36,679 nt of DNA. Origin: Alphaproteobacteria bacterium (GTDB lineage Bacteria > Pseudomonadota > Alphaproteobacteria > MPNO01 > VGEU01). The notes under the pieces were generated by a model. That model searched no databases, was not told the origin of the DNA, and saw only the letters and a list, made by a program, of their open reading frames with translations. A program made the translations under genes and the position numbers. The DNA is taken from the NCBI GenBank assembly GCA_016869145.1, contig VGEU01000024.1:1-36679 (forward strand). Direction: 5' to 3'. Shown piece by piece: positions 28,307-36,679 of the stretch (position 1 is its first letter; each line of letters starts with the position of its first letter).

Positions 28307-29509
28307 ATGCCCGATACCAGCCGGCCCTCCTTGCGTCCCGATCCCGACTGCCGCGCCGCCTTCATCGACGCCGCGCGCGCGATGGTGCCGGGTCTCCAGG
28401 CCCGCGCCGCTCTCTGCGAACGCGCGCGCGCGATACCTGCCGAGACGCACCGCGCGTTCCGCGATGCGGGTTTCTACCGATTGTTCCAGCCGGCGCGCTA
28501 TGGCGGCTTCGAGATGGACCTCGGGTTGATGATCGACGTTGCGGCCGAGCTCGGGCGCGGTTGCGGCTCCAGCGTCTGGAACTTCACCAATCTCGCCGCG
28601 CAAGGCTGGATCAACGGCATGAAGACGCCCGAGGCCCAGGAGGAGCTGTGGGCCGACGATCCCGATGCGCTAATCGCCTCGTCATTTCCGGGCAAGGACG
28701 CCGTGGTGCGCATCGTCGACGGCGGTGTCGTCGTCAAGGGCACCTGGCACTTCTCCTCGGGCGTCGACTTCGCGCGCTGGAACCACCTCCAGATCTTCCT
28801 CAAGCCCGAGGGCGGCCCGCCCGAGCACCGCTTCGCGCTGATCCCCGACCGTGACTTCACCGTGATCGACGACTGGTTCTCGAACGGGCTCGCCGGCACC
28901 GGCAGCCGATCGATCCGAATCGAGGAGGCGTTCATCCCCGACTACCGCACCCTCAACGCGCGCGACATCGCCGGCGGCCCCACGCCCGGCAGCGCGATCA
29001 ACGCCTCGCCGCTCTACCGCATGCCGTTCTTCGGCGTCGGCGGCAAGCTGTTCTCAGGCCCGGCGCTCGGCATCGCGCGCGGCGCGCTCGAGATGATCGA
29101 GGCCGACATCGCCGGCCGGAGCGCGGTGAGCGGCGTGCGCCTGGCCGAGCAGCAATCGGTCCATCTCCGTATCGCCGAGGCCGGCGCCGAGATCGACGCG
29201 GCGTGGGCGCTCCTGCTCCGCGATTGCGTCGAATCGCGCGATGCCGCGCTCGAGGGCGCGCCGATCGATCTCCTGCGCCGCGCGCGCTGGCGACGCAACA
29301 ATGCCTATGCGATCCTGCTCTCCGTCCGCGCGGTCGAGCGTCTGTTCCTGCTCACCGGCATGCGCGGCCTCGTCCCCGACGACCCGGTGCAGCGCGCCTG
29401 GCGCGACGTTCACGCCTGCGCCGCCCAGGTCGCGATCGCCTGGGACCCGCAGGCGGCGAATTACGGCCGCGCCCGCTTCGGGCTGCCGTTTAACGATCCG
29501 CGCGCCTGA
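28307..29509 (+). CDS. flavin-dependent monooxygenase of the acyl-CoA dehydrogenase fold (HsaA/DszC-like)
   Basis: A 400-residue protein with the acyl-CoA dehydrogenase N-terminal helical domain, a middle beta domain (VVKGTWHFSSGVDFARW, the family's flavin-facing segment) and a type 2 C-terminal helical domain. The middle-domain phrase and LAGTGSRSIRIEEAFIP are characteristic of group D flavin monooxygenases such as HsaA or DszC, not of true acyl-CoA dehydrogenases. These use reduced flavin delivered by a separate reductase to hydroxylate aromatics or related compounds. No reductase gene is in the window. The ATG has only a weak ribosome-binding site. The GMC oxidoreductase gene follows 29 bp downstream, so the pair is probably an operon. 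Confidence 0.85.
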   Translation: MPDTSRPSLRPDPDCRAAFIDAARAMVPGLQARAALCERARAIPAETHRAFRDAGFYRLFQPARYGGFEMDLGLMIDVAAELGRGCGSSVWNFTNLAAQGWINGMKTPEAQEELWADDPDALIASSFPGKDAVVRIVDGGVVVKGTWHFSSGVDFARWNHLQIFLKPEGGPPEHRFALIPDRDFTVIDDWFSNGLAGTGSRSIRIEEAFIPDYRTLNARDIAGGPTPGSAINASPLYRMPFFGVGGKLFSGPALGIARGALEMIEADIAGRSAVSGVRLAEQQSVHLRIAEAGAEIDAAWALLLRDCVESRDAALEGAPIDLLRRARWRRNNAYAILLSVRAVERLFLLTGMRGLVPDDPVQRAWRDVHACAAQVAIAWDPQAANYGRARFGLPFNDPRA

Positions 29510-29538
29510 CCACCCGTTCCGCAGACGGCGCCCGTGAC

Positions 29539-31167
29539 ATGACCGCCAAGAGCTACGACTACATCATCGTCGGCGCCGGCTCGGCCGGCTGCGTCCTCGC
29601 CGACCGGCTGAGCGAAAACGGCGCGCGCGTGCTCGTGCTCGAGGCGGGTCCCGCCGACCGCGATCCGCTGATCCACATCCCCGTGGGGATGGGGCGCATG
29701 CACGCCCGACGCGCGCATGACTGGGGCTATGACAGCGATCCAGAGCCGGGGCTCGACGGCCGCCCGATCGAGGCGATGCGCGGCAAGGTTCTGGGCGGGT
29801 CGTCGTCGATCAACGTCATGGCCTATGTGCGCGGCCATCGCGGCGACTATGACCGCTGGGCGGCGGCCGGCTGCACCGGCTGGTCCTATGCCGAGGTGCT
29901 GCCCTATTTCCGCCGCTGCGAGAGCTGGGAGGGCGGCGAGGACGCTTGGCGCGGCGGCTCAGGCCGGCTCCGCGTGACGCGGACGCGCTGGAAGGACCCG
30001 CTCTTCGACAACTGGATCACGGCCGCGGGCGTCGCCGGCTACGGCGAGACCGCCGACTACAATGGCGCCCGCCAGGAAGGCTTCGGTCGCGCGCAATGGA
30101 CGATCCGCGACGGACGGCGGTGCAGCGCGGCGGTCGCGTTCCTGCGACCGGCCCTTCTCCGTCCCAACGTCACCCTCTACACCGAGGCGCTCGCGACGCG
30201 CGTGGTGATGGAGAAGTCCCGCGCGGCCGGCGTCGTGTTCGAGCACGGCGGCGCGGTCGCGACCGCGCATGCCACGCGCGAGGTGATCCTCGCCGGCGGG
30301 GTGTTCAACTCGCCGCAGCTCCTGATGCTGTCGGGAATCGGGCCGGCCGAGCACCTCCGCGCGGTCGGCATCGCGCCGGTCGTCGATCTCCCTGGTGTCG
30401 GCGGCAATCTGCAGGACCATCTCGCGGTGCATGTCAGTTTCCGCCGCCGCGCGTCGGGCCCGTTCGTCGCCGCGATGCGGTTCGACCGCATGGCGCGCGC
30501 GTTGGTGCGGGCGCATCTCTTCGGGACCGGGCCGGGCACGATGCTGCCGAGCGGGCTGCACGGGTTCATCCGGACCGAGTCGAACGCGCCGGTGCCCGAC
30601 ATCCAGTTCATCTTCCGCGGCACGGCGCCCGATGCCCATCTCTGGTTTCCCGCGATCAAGGCGCCGTTCCGCGATTCCTATTCGATCCGCCCGGTCCTTC
30701 TGCATCCGGAGAGCCGCGGCACGGTGCGGCTGCGGAGCGCGAACCCGCGCGATCACGTCCGCATCGTGCAGAATTTCTTCACCGCGCCGAGGGATCTCGC
30801 AACGCTTCGCGCCGGTGTGCGCGCGGCCGAGGCGGTGGCGTGGGGAAAGCCGCTCGATCCTTTCCGCGGCGAGCCGATCTCGCTCCCGTCGCGTCCCGCG
30901 ACCGACGGCGAGATCGACGCGATGATCCGGAAGACCGCGATCACCGCGCACCACCCGTCCTGCACCTGCCCGATGGGGACGGGGCCGGACGCCGTGCTCG
31001 ATCCCGCGCTCCGCGTCCGCGGCGTCGAGGGCCTGCGCGTGGTCGATGCCGCGGCGATGCCCGATCTCGTCTCGGGCAACATCAACGCCTGCGTCCTGAT
31101 GATGGCCGACAAGGCCTCCGACATGATCCTCGGCCGGCCGACGCTTCCCGCTGCCATCGGCGCCTAG
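29539..31167 (+). CDS. GMC family oxidoreductase (choline dehydrogenase / alcohol dehydrogenase type)
   Basis: A 542-residue FAD enzyme. The Rossmann dinucleotide motif is IIVGAGSAGCVLADRLSE (9-26). GMC signature 1 is GKVLGGSSSINVMAYVRGH (82-100) and signature 2 is GGVFNSPQLLMLSGIGP. The catalytic pair is His472 in HHPSCTCPMG and Asn516 in GNINACV, with the same 44-residue spacing as the choline oxidase pair. It oxidises an alcohol to an aldehyde, passing electrons to the respiratory chain or oxygen. It follows the monooxygenase gene by 29 bp and probably acts on a hydroxylated product or a substrate of the same pathway. The true substrate is unknown; choline is not specifically indicated. 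Confidence 0.9.
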   Translation: MTAKSYDYIIVGAGSAGCVLADRLSENGARVLVLEAGPADRDPLIHIPVGMGRMHARRAHDWGYDSDPEPGLDGRPIEAMRGKVLGGSSSINVMAYVRGHRGDYDRWAAAGCTGWSYAEVLPYFRRCESWEGGEDAWRGGSGRLRVTRTRWKDPLFDNWITAAGVAGYGETADYNGARQEGFGRAQWTIRDGRRCSAAVAFLRPALLRPNVTLYTEALATRVVMEKSRAAGVVFEHGGAVATAHATREVILAGGVFNSPQLLMLSGIGPAEHLRAVGIAPVVDLPGVGGNLQDHLAVHVSFRRRASGPFVAAMRFDRMARALVRAHLFGTGPGTMLPSGLHGFIRTESNAPVPDIQFIFRGTAPDAHLWFPAIKAPFRDSYSIRPVLLHPESRGTVRLRSANPRDHVRIVQNFFTAPRDLATLRAGVRAAEAVAWGKPLDPFRGEPISLPSRPATDGEIDAMIRKTAITAHHPSCTCPMGTGPDAVLDPALRVRGVEGLRVVDAAAMPDLVSGNINACVLMMADKASDMILGRPTLPAAIGA

Positions 31168-31194
31168 GGCGCCACCCGCATCGAGCGCCGCCGC

Positions 31195-32421
31195 TCACGC
31201 CGGCGCGTCGGTCTCCTTGTACTCGAGGCCGAACAGCGTGCAGGCATTGCGGCCGAGGATGTTGCGCTTGGCGCGCTCGGTGAGGAACGGCAGGTCGTAG
31301 ATCACGCTCGGCAGGTCGAAGTCCCAGTGCGGCCAGTCGGAGCAGTAGAGGAGCTGCGTCTCGGCGTTGATCGCCTTGAACGTCGCCTTGAGGAGATCCA
31401 TGTCGGTCATCTCCATCGGCTGCGACGAATAGTACATCTCGCGCATGTACTCGCTCGGCCGGCGCTTGAGGAGCGGCGCCTCCGACGAGCGCATCATGTA
31501 CTCGTTGTCGAGGCGCTGCATGAGATAGGGCACCCACGCGAGGCCGGATTCGATCCACGCCACCTTGAGCCGGGGAAAGCGCTCCGGCATCCCGTTGAGG
31601 ACCCAGTTCGTCATGTGCACGATGTTGCAGTGGACGAACGACAGCGCGTGCATCCCCATGAACGTGTTGGTGAGCGAGATCGAGCCGTCGGCCCAGTTGT
31701 GGCCGGCGTGGAAGCCGACGACGCGTTTGGTCTCCTCGATCGCCTTCCACACCGGGATGTAGCTGTTGTGATAGACCTTGCGCTGGTGCCCGCTCGTCAC
31801 CATGAAGCCGACGACGCCGTCGCAGCCGGCGAACTCCTCGACCGTCTTGAGGCACATCGCGGGATCGCTGAACGGCAGATAGACGAAGGCCTTCACCCGC
31901 TTGTCGACGGTGAGGAGCTTCCGCGTGAGCCAGCGGTTATAGGCGAACGACAACTGCTCGGCGACCTCGGGCTGCGGATGCTGCCCGAACAGAAGAAAAG
32001 GCGTCGGGAACTGGACCGTGTAGTCGACACCCATCGATTCGATCGCGCGCCGGGCGAGGGTGACGTCGCGCGGGACGCTCGTGTCGTCGATGACCTCGCC
32101 GAGCTTCTGCTGATGCGGGATGCGCCCGCCGACGTCCTGGTAGCGGAGACCGGGGTTGGATGTCACGAGCCCGGGGAACTTGCCGCCCCAGTCCTCGAAG
32201 CTCCGCGCCGTGTGGCGAAGGACGTCGCTGTCGAGATAGTCGAGGATCTCGTTCCACGATCCGGTCTCGGTGTGGTGGGCATCGACGTCGACGATGGTGA
32301 ACCGGTGGTAGCCGCGCTCGACCGATTGCTGCCGCGCGCGCGCCAGGATGTCGCGGGTGTCGGTCGCGGTGTTGATCTCGCGGATCGGGAGCTCGCGATG
32401 GGCCTGCTGGCCGGTATCCAT
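31195..32421 (-). CDS. amidohydrolase family protein (PF04909, ACMSD-like)
   Basis: A 408-residue TIM-barrel metal enzyme. The N-terminal metal motif is DVDAHHTE, the barrel has VVGFHAGHNW, and the last motif CSDWPHWDFD supplies the final aspartate. The family includes decarboxylases (ACMSD, gamma-resorcylate), hydratases and lactonases, many in aromatic degradation. I chose the ATG at 32421 because GGAGG lies eight bases upstream; the ATG five codons earlier has its purine run too close. It is convergent with the GMC gene (27 bp apart) and is divergent from the next gene across a 310-bp gap. Reaction unknown. Confidence 0.88.
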   Translation of the reverse strand: MDTGQQAHRELPIREINTATDTRDILARARQQSVERGYHRFTIVDVDAHHTETGSWNEILDYLDSDVLRHTARSFEDWGGKFPGLVTSNPGLRYQDVGGRIPHQQKLGEVIDDTSVPRDVTLARRAIESMGVDYTVQFPTPFLLFGQHPQPEVAEQLSFAYNRWLTRKLLTVDKRVKAFVYLPFSDPAMCLKTVEEFAGCDGVVGFMVTSGHQRKVYHNSYIPVWKAIEETKRVVGFHAGHNWADGSISLTNTFMGMHALSFVHCNIVHMTNWVLNGMPERFPRLKVAWIESGLAWVPYLMQRLDNEYMMRSSEAPLLKRRPSEYMREMYYSSQPMEMTDMDLLKATFKAINAETQLLYCSDWPHWDFDLPSVIYDLPFLTERAKRNILGRNACTLFGLEYKETDAPA

Positions 32422-32731
32422 GATCGTCGCCTCCATCCTGGCACGGGCTTGAGGGCCTCGACCGTATCCGTGCCGCGGCGCGGGTGTCAAACGGCGGCCC
32501 TCGATCCGTTCGGGAGGCCGGCGTGGCCGCCGCAGCCTGGACCGCGGCCTCGCTCACACCGGCGTGAGCCGGGACACCGGGTCCCCGGTCGGCCCGGGAC
32601 TCATCGGCGGCTCACGGTCCATCGACGGCTCACGGTCCATCGACGGCCCCGCGGGTCTTCGTTATCTTTAGTCGTTCGGCATGCCCGCACGATCGAACTG
32701 CCAGCACGGGTCGCGAGCGCAACGAGAGCCC
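32422..32731. promoter_or_regulatory. 310-bp divergent intergenic region with an 18-bp tandem repeat
   Basis: No supported gene. It separates the amidohydrolase from the frameshifted trypsin-like gene. It holds two tandem 18-bp units at 32608-32643 and an AT-rich patch near 32661-32671 (GTTATCTTTA) that could be the -10 region of the downstream gene. Otherwise I see nothing recognisable. Confidence 0.5.
32608..32643 (+). repeat. two tandem copies of an 18-bp unit
   Basis: CGGCTCACGGTCCATCGA occurs twice head to tail, followed by a partial third start (CGGC). It lies about 90-125 bp upstream of the start at 32732. It could be tandem binding sites or a slippage duplication. Confidence 0.85.
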
Positions 32732-33444
32732 ATGAACGGTCCGACGAGCCAGCCCAAGACCGTCAGCGTCGTCCCCGGCGCGACGCTCCAGTTTCTCGAT
32801 CTCGCCTTCGCCCTGGAGAGCGTCGGCAAGCTCCGGCGCCATTTCTGGGAGTATTCGGTCGAGGAGCGGCGCGGCGGCGCGACGGCGCCAAGTTCGAGCT
32901 GTTGCTGGGGCGGTCGGAGGTCTATGTCACGAGCCCCGCGCTCGGGCGGCTGATCCGTGTCGCTGCCCCAAAGATGCTGCCGACGGTCGCGGACGACATC
33001 CGGCTCGCGTTCCTCCGCCTCGTCGAGCGGGCGCCGGACGCGGCGGTGCTGCCGATCGGGCCGATGCCGTCGGCGGGCACCTACAAGGCGCCGAGCTACA
33101 TGACGGAGATCCCGCGCCAGGTCGATCTCGAGCGCTGGCGCCGCGGCGAGCGGCCGTCGAACATGCCGGCGGAGCGCATCGTCGATACGGCGCTGACGCT
33201 CGATGCGGGCCGGCTGCGCATGCGGAGCGGGGGCTCGATCCAAGACCGCGGCGCGCCGCTGGTCGATGCCTGCGGCCGGGTCATCGGCATCGGCGTCGCG
33301 TCGGCCCGGCAAGTGACCGCGGACGGTCCGATCAGGGCCGACGTGGTCCCGGCGGCCATCCTCGCCCGCTTGCTCGGGCGGATCGGCATCCAGGTCGCGA
33401 CCGCGGTCGAGCCGTGCGCGGCGACGGCCCCGCCGCGACGCTGA
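32732..33444 (+). pseudogene. frameshifted gene with trypsin-like C-terminal motif
   Basis: Coding starts at the ATG at 32732 (GAGAG just upstream) and runs in one frame to about 32870, ending FWEYSVEER. It then continues in another frame as DGAKFELLLGRSEVYVTSP to the TGA at 33444. The switch lies in the GC-rich, repetitive stretch 32866-32886. A single insertion, or a 2-base deletion, explains it, whether mutation or sequencing error. Restored, the protein would be about 237 residues with no signal peptide. The tail GAPLVDACGRVIGIGVA resembles the active-site strand of trypsin-like peptidases, where GNSGGPLVD is usual. Here the segment is QDRGAPLVD, so the nucleophilic serine is absent. A catalytic His and Asp are not apparent. 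It may be a non-peptidase relative even when intact. Confidence 0.6.
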
Positions 33445-33512
33445 GCCCCTGGCCGGCGGCTCGGGTTCCGCCTAGTCTTTTCGGCGGCGAGGCGTGAGCG
33501 GCGGGACGGCGC

Positions 33513-34973
33513 ATGAACCGGACGGGCAGGGACTATCTCGAAAGCATCCAGGACGGGCGCGTGATCTATATCGGGAGCGAGCGCGTCGCCGACCAGACAA
33601 CGCATCCCGCCTTCGCCGCGTGCGCGCGCACCTATGCCGCGCTCTACGACCTCAAGGCCAATCCGGCGAACCGCGACGTCCTCACCTACGAGGAGGACGG
33701 TGAGCGCTACGCGATCTGGTATCTGAAGCCGAGATCGGCCGAGGACCTGAAGCGGCGGAACCGCGCCCACCATCGCATCGCGCGGTTCTGCCACGGGCTG
33801 ATGGGCCGGACGCCCGACGCGGGCGGCGGCAATCTCACCGGGCTCGCCATGCGCCCCGAGGCGTTCGACGTCGGCGAGGGCGGCAACCGCGACAATCTCG
33901 CGGCGATCTGGCAGCATCTGCGCGAGGACGACATCTTCCCGACCTATGCGGTCGTGCCGCCGCCAGGCGCGCGCAATCGCGACTACTACCAGTCGGCGGG
34001 CGTCAAGATGCCGGCGCTCCGCGCCGTGCGCGAGACCGATCGCGGCGTCGTCGTCGACGGCATGAAGATGCTCGCGACCGGCGCGGTCTATGCGCACGAG
34101 GTGCTGGTCGGCAACATCATGCCGCTCGCGCCCGACCAGAAGGCGGAATCGATCACCTGCGTGATCCCGCTCAATCTGCCCGGGCTGACGCTGTTCTCGC
34201 GCCCGCCGATGAACCGGCCCGGCGACCGCGAGTTCGATGCGCCCTTGACCCACCGCTACGACGAATCCGACTGTATGCTCGTGTTCCGCGACGCGCTGGT
34301 GCCGTGGGAGAAGGTGATCGTCCACAACAACGCGCCCTTGTCGCGCAGCATCTATGTCGAGACGCCGGCGCACGTGATCTCGAACCACCAGTCGACGGTG
34401 CGTTTCCGCGAGAAGCTCCGTTTTCTTTTGGGCGTCGCGAGCCTGATCACGCGCTACACCGGCGCGCGCGACATCCCGGCGGTGCGCGACACGCTCGCCC
34501 GGCTCGCCGCGATGGAGGCGGGCTATGCCGCGATGGTCGAGGCCCAGGTTCTGGCGCCCGAGACCTATCAGGGCGGCTACGTGATCTACAACCGGCGCTA
34601 TCTCTACGCGGCGCTCCACTGGGCGATGGAGAACCACTCGGCGATCCTCGACATCATGCGCGAGCTGATGGGCGGCGGCCAGTTCCAGTTCCCGGCGACC
34701 ATCGCGGTTGCCGACGACCCCGAGCTCAAGGACATGTTCGACACCTACTGGACCGCCGGCGCCGACAAGGCGATCGACCGAATGAAGCTCTTCAAGCTCG
34801 CCTGGGACGTCGTCGGCTCCGAGCACGCGAGCCGCGCCACGTCCTACGAGAAGTTCTTCGTCGGTCCGGCGCACGCGGTCCGCAACTACAACTTCGTCAA
34901 CGCGCCGTGGGACGCGCTCCACGCCGACGTCGAGGCGCTGATGGCGAGCTACGGGCCGGGGCCGTCACGCTGA
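33513..34973 (+). CDS. 4-hydroxyphenylacetate 3-hydroxylase family monooxygenase (HpaB-like)
   Basis: A 486-residue protein with the HpaB N-terminal domain (RTGRDYLESIQDGRVIYIG) and the C-terminal FAD-binding helical domain (ELMGGGQFQFPA, FKLAWDVVGSEHASR). RFCHGLMGRTPD and the loop MKMLATGAVYAHEVLV are also family traits. HpaB enzymes ortho-hydroxylate phenols with reduced FAD supplied by HpaC. No HpaC-like gene is in the window, so reduced flavin must come from elsewhere. The ATG at 33513 starts at the family motif. It follows the frameshifted gene by 68 bp and precedes the HAD gene by 28 bp. The substrate is probably a phenolic, but is not defined by sequence. Confidence 0.92.
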   Translation: MNRTGRDYLESIQDGRVIYIGSERVADQTTHPAFAACARTYAALYDLKANPANRDVLTYEEDGERYAIWYLKPRSAEDLKRRNRAHHRIARFCHGLMGRTPDAGGGNLTGLAMRPEAFDVGEGGNRDNLAAIWQHLREDDIFPTYAVVPPPGARNRDYYQSAGVKMPALRAVRETDRGVVVDGMKMLATGAVYAHEVLVGNIMPLAPDQKAESITCVIPLNLPGLTLFSRPPMNRPGDREFDAPLTHRYDESDCMLVFRDALVPWEKVIVHNNAPLSRSIYVETPAHVISNHQSTVRFREKLRFLLGVASLITRYTGARDIPAVRDTLARLAAMEAGYAAMVEAQVLAPETYQGGYVIYNRRYLYAALHWAMENHSAILDIMRELMGGGQFQFPATIAVADDPELKDMFDTYWTAGADKAIDRMKLFKLAWDVVGSEHASRATSYEKFFVGPAHAVRNYNFVNAPWDALHADVEALMASYGPGPSR

Positions 34974-35001
34974 CGCCACGATCCCGGGCGATACTCCCTC
35001 G

Positions 35002-35859
35002 ATGATCCCGATCCTCGATCGCGCCGGCGCACTCCTCGCGCGCTACGACGTTCTTTTCTGCGACGTGTGGGGCGTCGTCCACGACGGTGTCCGCGCCCAC
35101 GACGACGCAGTGGACGCGCTCGGCCGCTTCCGCGCCGGCGGCGGCACCGTCGTCATGGTCTCGAACGCGCCGATCCCGGGTTCGGCGGTCGCGCGCGTGA
35201 TGGACGAGAAGGCGGTGCCGCGCGGTGCGTGGGACGCGGTGGTCGCCTCGGGCGATCTGGCGCGGGAAGCCGTCGCGGCGCGCGGCTGGCGATCCGTCCA
35301 TCACGTCGGCCCGGCGCGCGATCTCGCGCTCTTCCGCCATGCCGGCGTCGCGCGTGTCGCGCTCGCGGAGGCCGACGGCGTCGTCTGCACCGGGCTCGTC
35401 GACGATCGGGCCGAGACGGCGGCCGACTACGATCCGCTCCTCGCCGCGATCCGGGCGCGCGATCTCGTGTTCGTGTGCGCCAATCCCGATCTCGTGGTCG
35501 AGGTCGGGGATGCGCTACTGCCTTGCGCCGGTGCGATCGCCCAGCGCTACGAGGCGGCGGGCGGAGAGGTCGTGTGGGCGGGAAAGCCGCATGCGCCGGC
35601 CTACGCGGCGGCGACGGCGCGCGCGGCGGCGCTCCGGCAGCACGCGATCGATCGCGGGCGGGTGCTCGCGATCGGCGACAGCGTGCGGACCGATCTCGCA
35701 GGCGCCGCGGCGTGGGGGATCGACGCGCTCTTCGTGGCGCATGGCATCCACCGCGCCCGCGTCATGCCGGACGGCCGCCTCGACCCCGGCCGGCTCGCGG
35801 ATCTCCTCGCCGAGCACGGCGCGACCGCGACGGCCGCGGTCGCCGGCCTCGCCTGGTAG
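35002..35859 (+). CDS. HAD-superfamily class IIA hydrolase (TIGR01459-type)
   Basis: A 285-residue HAD hydrolase. Motif I is FCDVWGVVHDG with the nucleophile Asp21. Motif II is VVMVSNAP, motif III lysine is in WAGKPHAPAY, and motif IV is VLAIGDSVRTDLAGA. The large C2a-type cap between motifs II and III, and DVWGVVHDG in place of the usual DxDGVL, are features of the alphaproteobacterial TIGR01459 group. It probably dephosphorylates a small phosphorylated metabolite in the cytoplasm; the substrate is unknown. The ATG lies 28 bp after the HpaB-like gene. Only 3 bp separate its stop from that of the convergent gene. Confidence 0.9.
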   Translation: MIPILDRAGALLARYDVLFCDVWGVVHDGVRAHDDAVDALGRFRAGGGTVVMVSNAPIPGSAVARVMDEKAVPRGAWDAVVASGDLAREAVAARGWRSVHHVGPARDLALFRHAGVARVALAEADGVVCTGLVDDRAETAADYDPLLAAIRARDLVFVCANPDLVVEVGDALLPCAGAIAQRYEAAGGEVVWAGKPHAPAYAAATARAAALRQHAIDRGRVLAIGDSVRTDLAGAAAWGIDALFVAHGIHRARVMPDGRLDPGRLADLLAEHGATATAAVAGLAW

Positions 35860-35862
35860 CCC

Positions 35863-36679
35863 TCACCCCGCGATCTGTCGCCACGCGCCGCGGAAGGGGC
35901 GGAACACGAAGCGCACCGTGTGGCGTCCCGCCGGCACCGCGACGGCGCGGAAGAGGACATTCGCCCGAAGGATCGGGATGCGGCGTCCGTCGATCTCGGC
36001 CTCCCACCAGGCGTGCCACGGATCGGCGAGCACGACGTGCCCGGCGCCGTCGGCCTCGACCGCGACGACGACCTCGCCGTTGCGATAGCGGACGAGCCGC
36101 GCCGTGCCGCGCGCGGGTGGCGTCGCTGCCGTCGTCGCCGCGCCTTCGAGAAGGACGGTGGCCCGGAGATCGACATCGGGCCATGTGCCGGTCCGGACGA
36201 TCGCCGCGAAGTCGGCGTCCTGCGCCGCGCCCGCGAAGTGGACGCGCGGGAAGGCGCGCGGGTTCTCGTAGAGATGGCCGTCGCCGGTCCGCCCGAGCGG
36301 AACGAGATCGCCGGGCCGGAGGGACGGGTCGATCGCCTCGACCGGAACGCCCGTCACGATGAAGCGGAGCCCGAGGAGATCGGCGAGCGTCGAGCGGTAG
36401 GACGGGAAGAGGGCCGTGAAGACCCGCTGATCGGGGAGCGCCACCGTGTCGCCGGTGCCGACCGCCTGGTGATAGCTCAGGAGACGCAGCGGATTATAGC
36501 CGAGCGTGTGGTCGAGCCCGTGCACGAGGCTCGCATTGGGCCAGGCGAAGCCGAGGCCGGCGAGCTCGACCCGGTCGCGCCGGTCGGGCGCGGCGGCGGC
36601 GGCGAGGCGCGCGCGGAGCGCCGCGATCGTCTCGTTCGCCGTGTCGGGCCGCAGCATCTCGTAGGCGTCCGGTGGCAGC
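35863..36679 (-). CDS. YfhO-like membrane protein, C-terminal extracytoplasmic part (5' end outside window)
   Basis: The frame stays open to the right edge, with LPPDAYEM before the first in-window ATG at 36657, so the start is outside. About 271 residues are visible. Segments such as LVHGLDHTLGYNPLRLLSY, LLGLRFIVTG, GHLYENPRAFPRVHF and LADPWHAWWEAEIDG are the typical soluble C-terminal domain of YfhO-type glycosyltransferase-like membrane proteins: naming of a past address, a fragment on valuing, and a beta-sandwich tail. YfhO-type proteins lie in the inner membrane and have been tied to cell-envelope glycosylation. The helical membrane domain would lie outside the window. Assignment rests on this pattern only. 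Confidence 0.75.
   Translation of the reverse strand, partial: LPPDAYEMLRPDTANETIAALRARLAAAAAPDRRDRVELAGLGFAWPNASLVHGLDHTLGYNPLRLLSYHQAVGTGDTVALPDQRVFTALFPSYRSTLADLLGLRFIVTGVPVEAIDPSLRPGDLVPLGRTGDGHLYENPRAFPRVHFAGAAQDADFAAIVRTGTWPDVDLRATVLLEGAATTAATPPARGTARLVRYRNGEVVVAVEADGAGHVVLADPWHAWWEAEIDGRRIPILRANVLFRAVAVPAGRHTVRFVFRPFRGAWRQIAG

Noticed and set aside
28307-29509. True acyl-CoA dehydrogenase
   Set aside because: The middle-domain sequence GTWHFSSGVDFARW is that of reduced-flavin monooxygenases with this fold; CoA-binding features are not apparent.

Overview
The window is GC-rich, densely coded bacterial DNA. It most resembles an Alphaproteobacterium of the Rhodospirillales/Hyphomicrobiales type. 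The basis is gene content: tripartite-tricarboxylate (Bug/TctC) binding proteins, a CoxMSL-type molybdenum hydroxylase, a TIGR01459-type HAD protein and alphaproteobacterial-style GltBD. This placement is inference; there is no rRNA or tRNA in the window to confirm it. I support 27 protein-coding loci, two of them cut by the window edges and one frameshifted. I see no tRNA, rRNA, CRISPR array, insertion sequence or phage gene.

Layout. 1-1401: the end of an LLM-class flavin oxidoreductase and an alpha/beta hydrolase. 1415-5352: the two subunits of a hydantoinase/oxoprolinase-type enzyme, divergently transcribed from an 83-bp gap. 5319-12933 (minus): gltB, gltD and an amidase in one probable operon. 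13342-14337: a secreted or anchored repeat protein of unknown function. 14341-17515: an alpha/beta hydrolase resembling 2,6-dihydroxypseudooxynicotine hydrolase, divergent from a fused CoA-transferase that is coupled to a small secreted YbjN-like protein. 17522-22324 (minus): a split ChrA transporter pair followed by a three-subunit molybdenum hydroxylase (FAD, 2Fe-2S, Mo subunits). 22484-23329: a secreted protein with a PEP-CTERM-like tail, convergent with a metallophosphoesterase. 24130-28126 (minus): four tandem Bug-type binding proteins with no membrane partners. 28307-32421: a flavin monooxygenase of the acyl-CoA dehydrogenase fold, a GMC oxidoreductase and, on the opposite strand, a PF04909 amidohydrolase. 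32732-33444: a frameshifted gene with a trypsin-like tail. 33513-36679: an HpaB-type monooxygenase, a HAD phosphatase-like protein and the C-terminal part of a YfhO-like membrane protein.

Taken together the window reads as a catabolic and scavenging region wrapped around a housekeeping nitrogen-assimilation operon. Periplasmic binding proteins would capture small carboxylates or related acids. Flavin and molybdenum oxygenases/hydroxylases, hydrolases, amide- and lactam-opening enzymes and a CoA-transferase would process organic, possibly nitrogen-containing, compounds. Ammonia released by the amidase or hydantoinase could enter metabolism through glutamine and GltBD. No transcriptional regulator is encoded anywhere in the window, and no flavin reductase or molybdenum-hydroxylase maturation gene is present. 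The substrates are not determinable from sequence alone.
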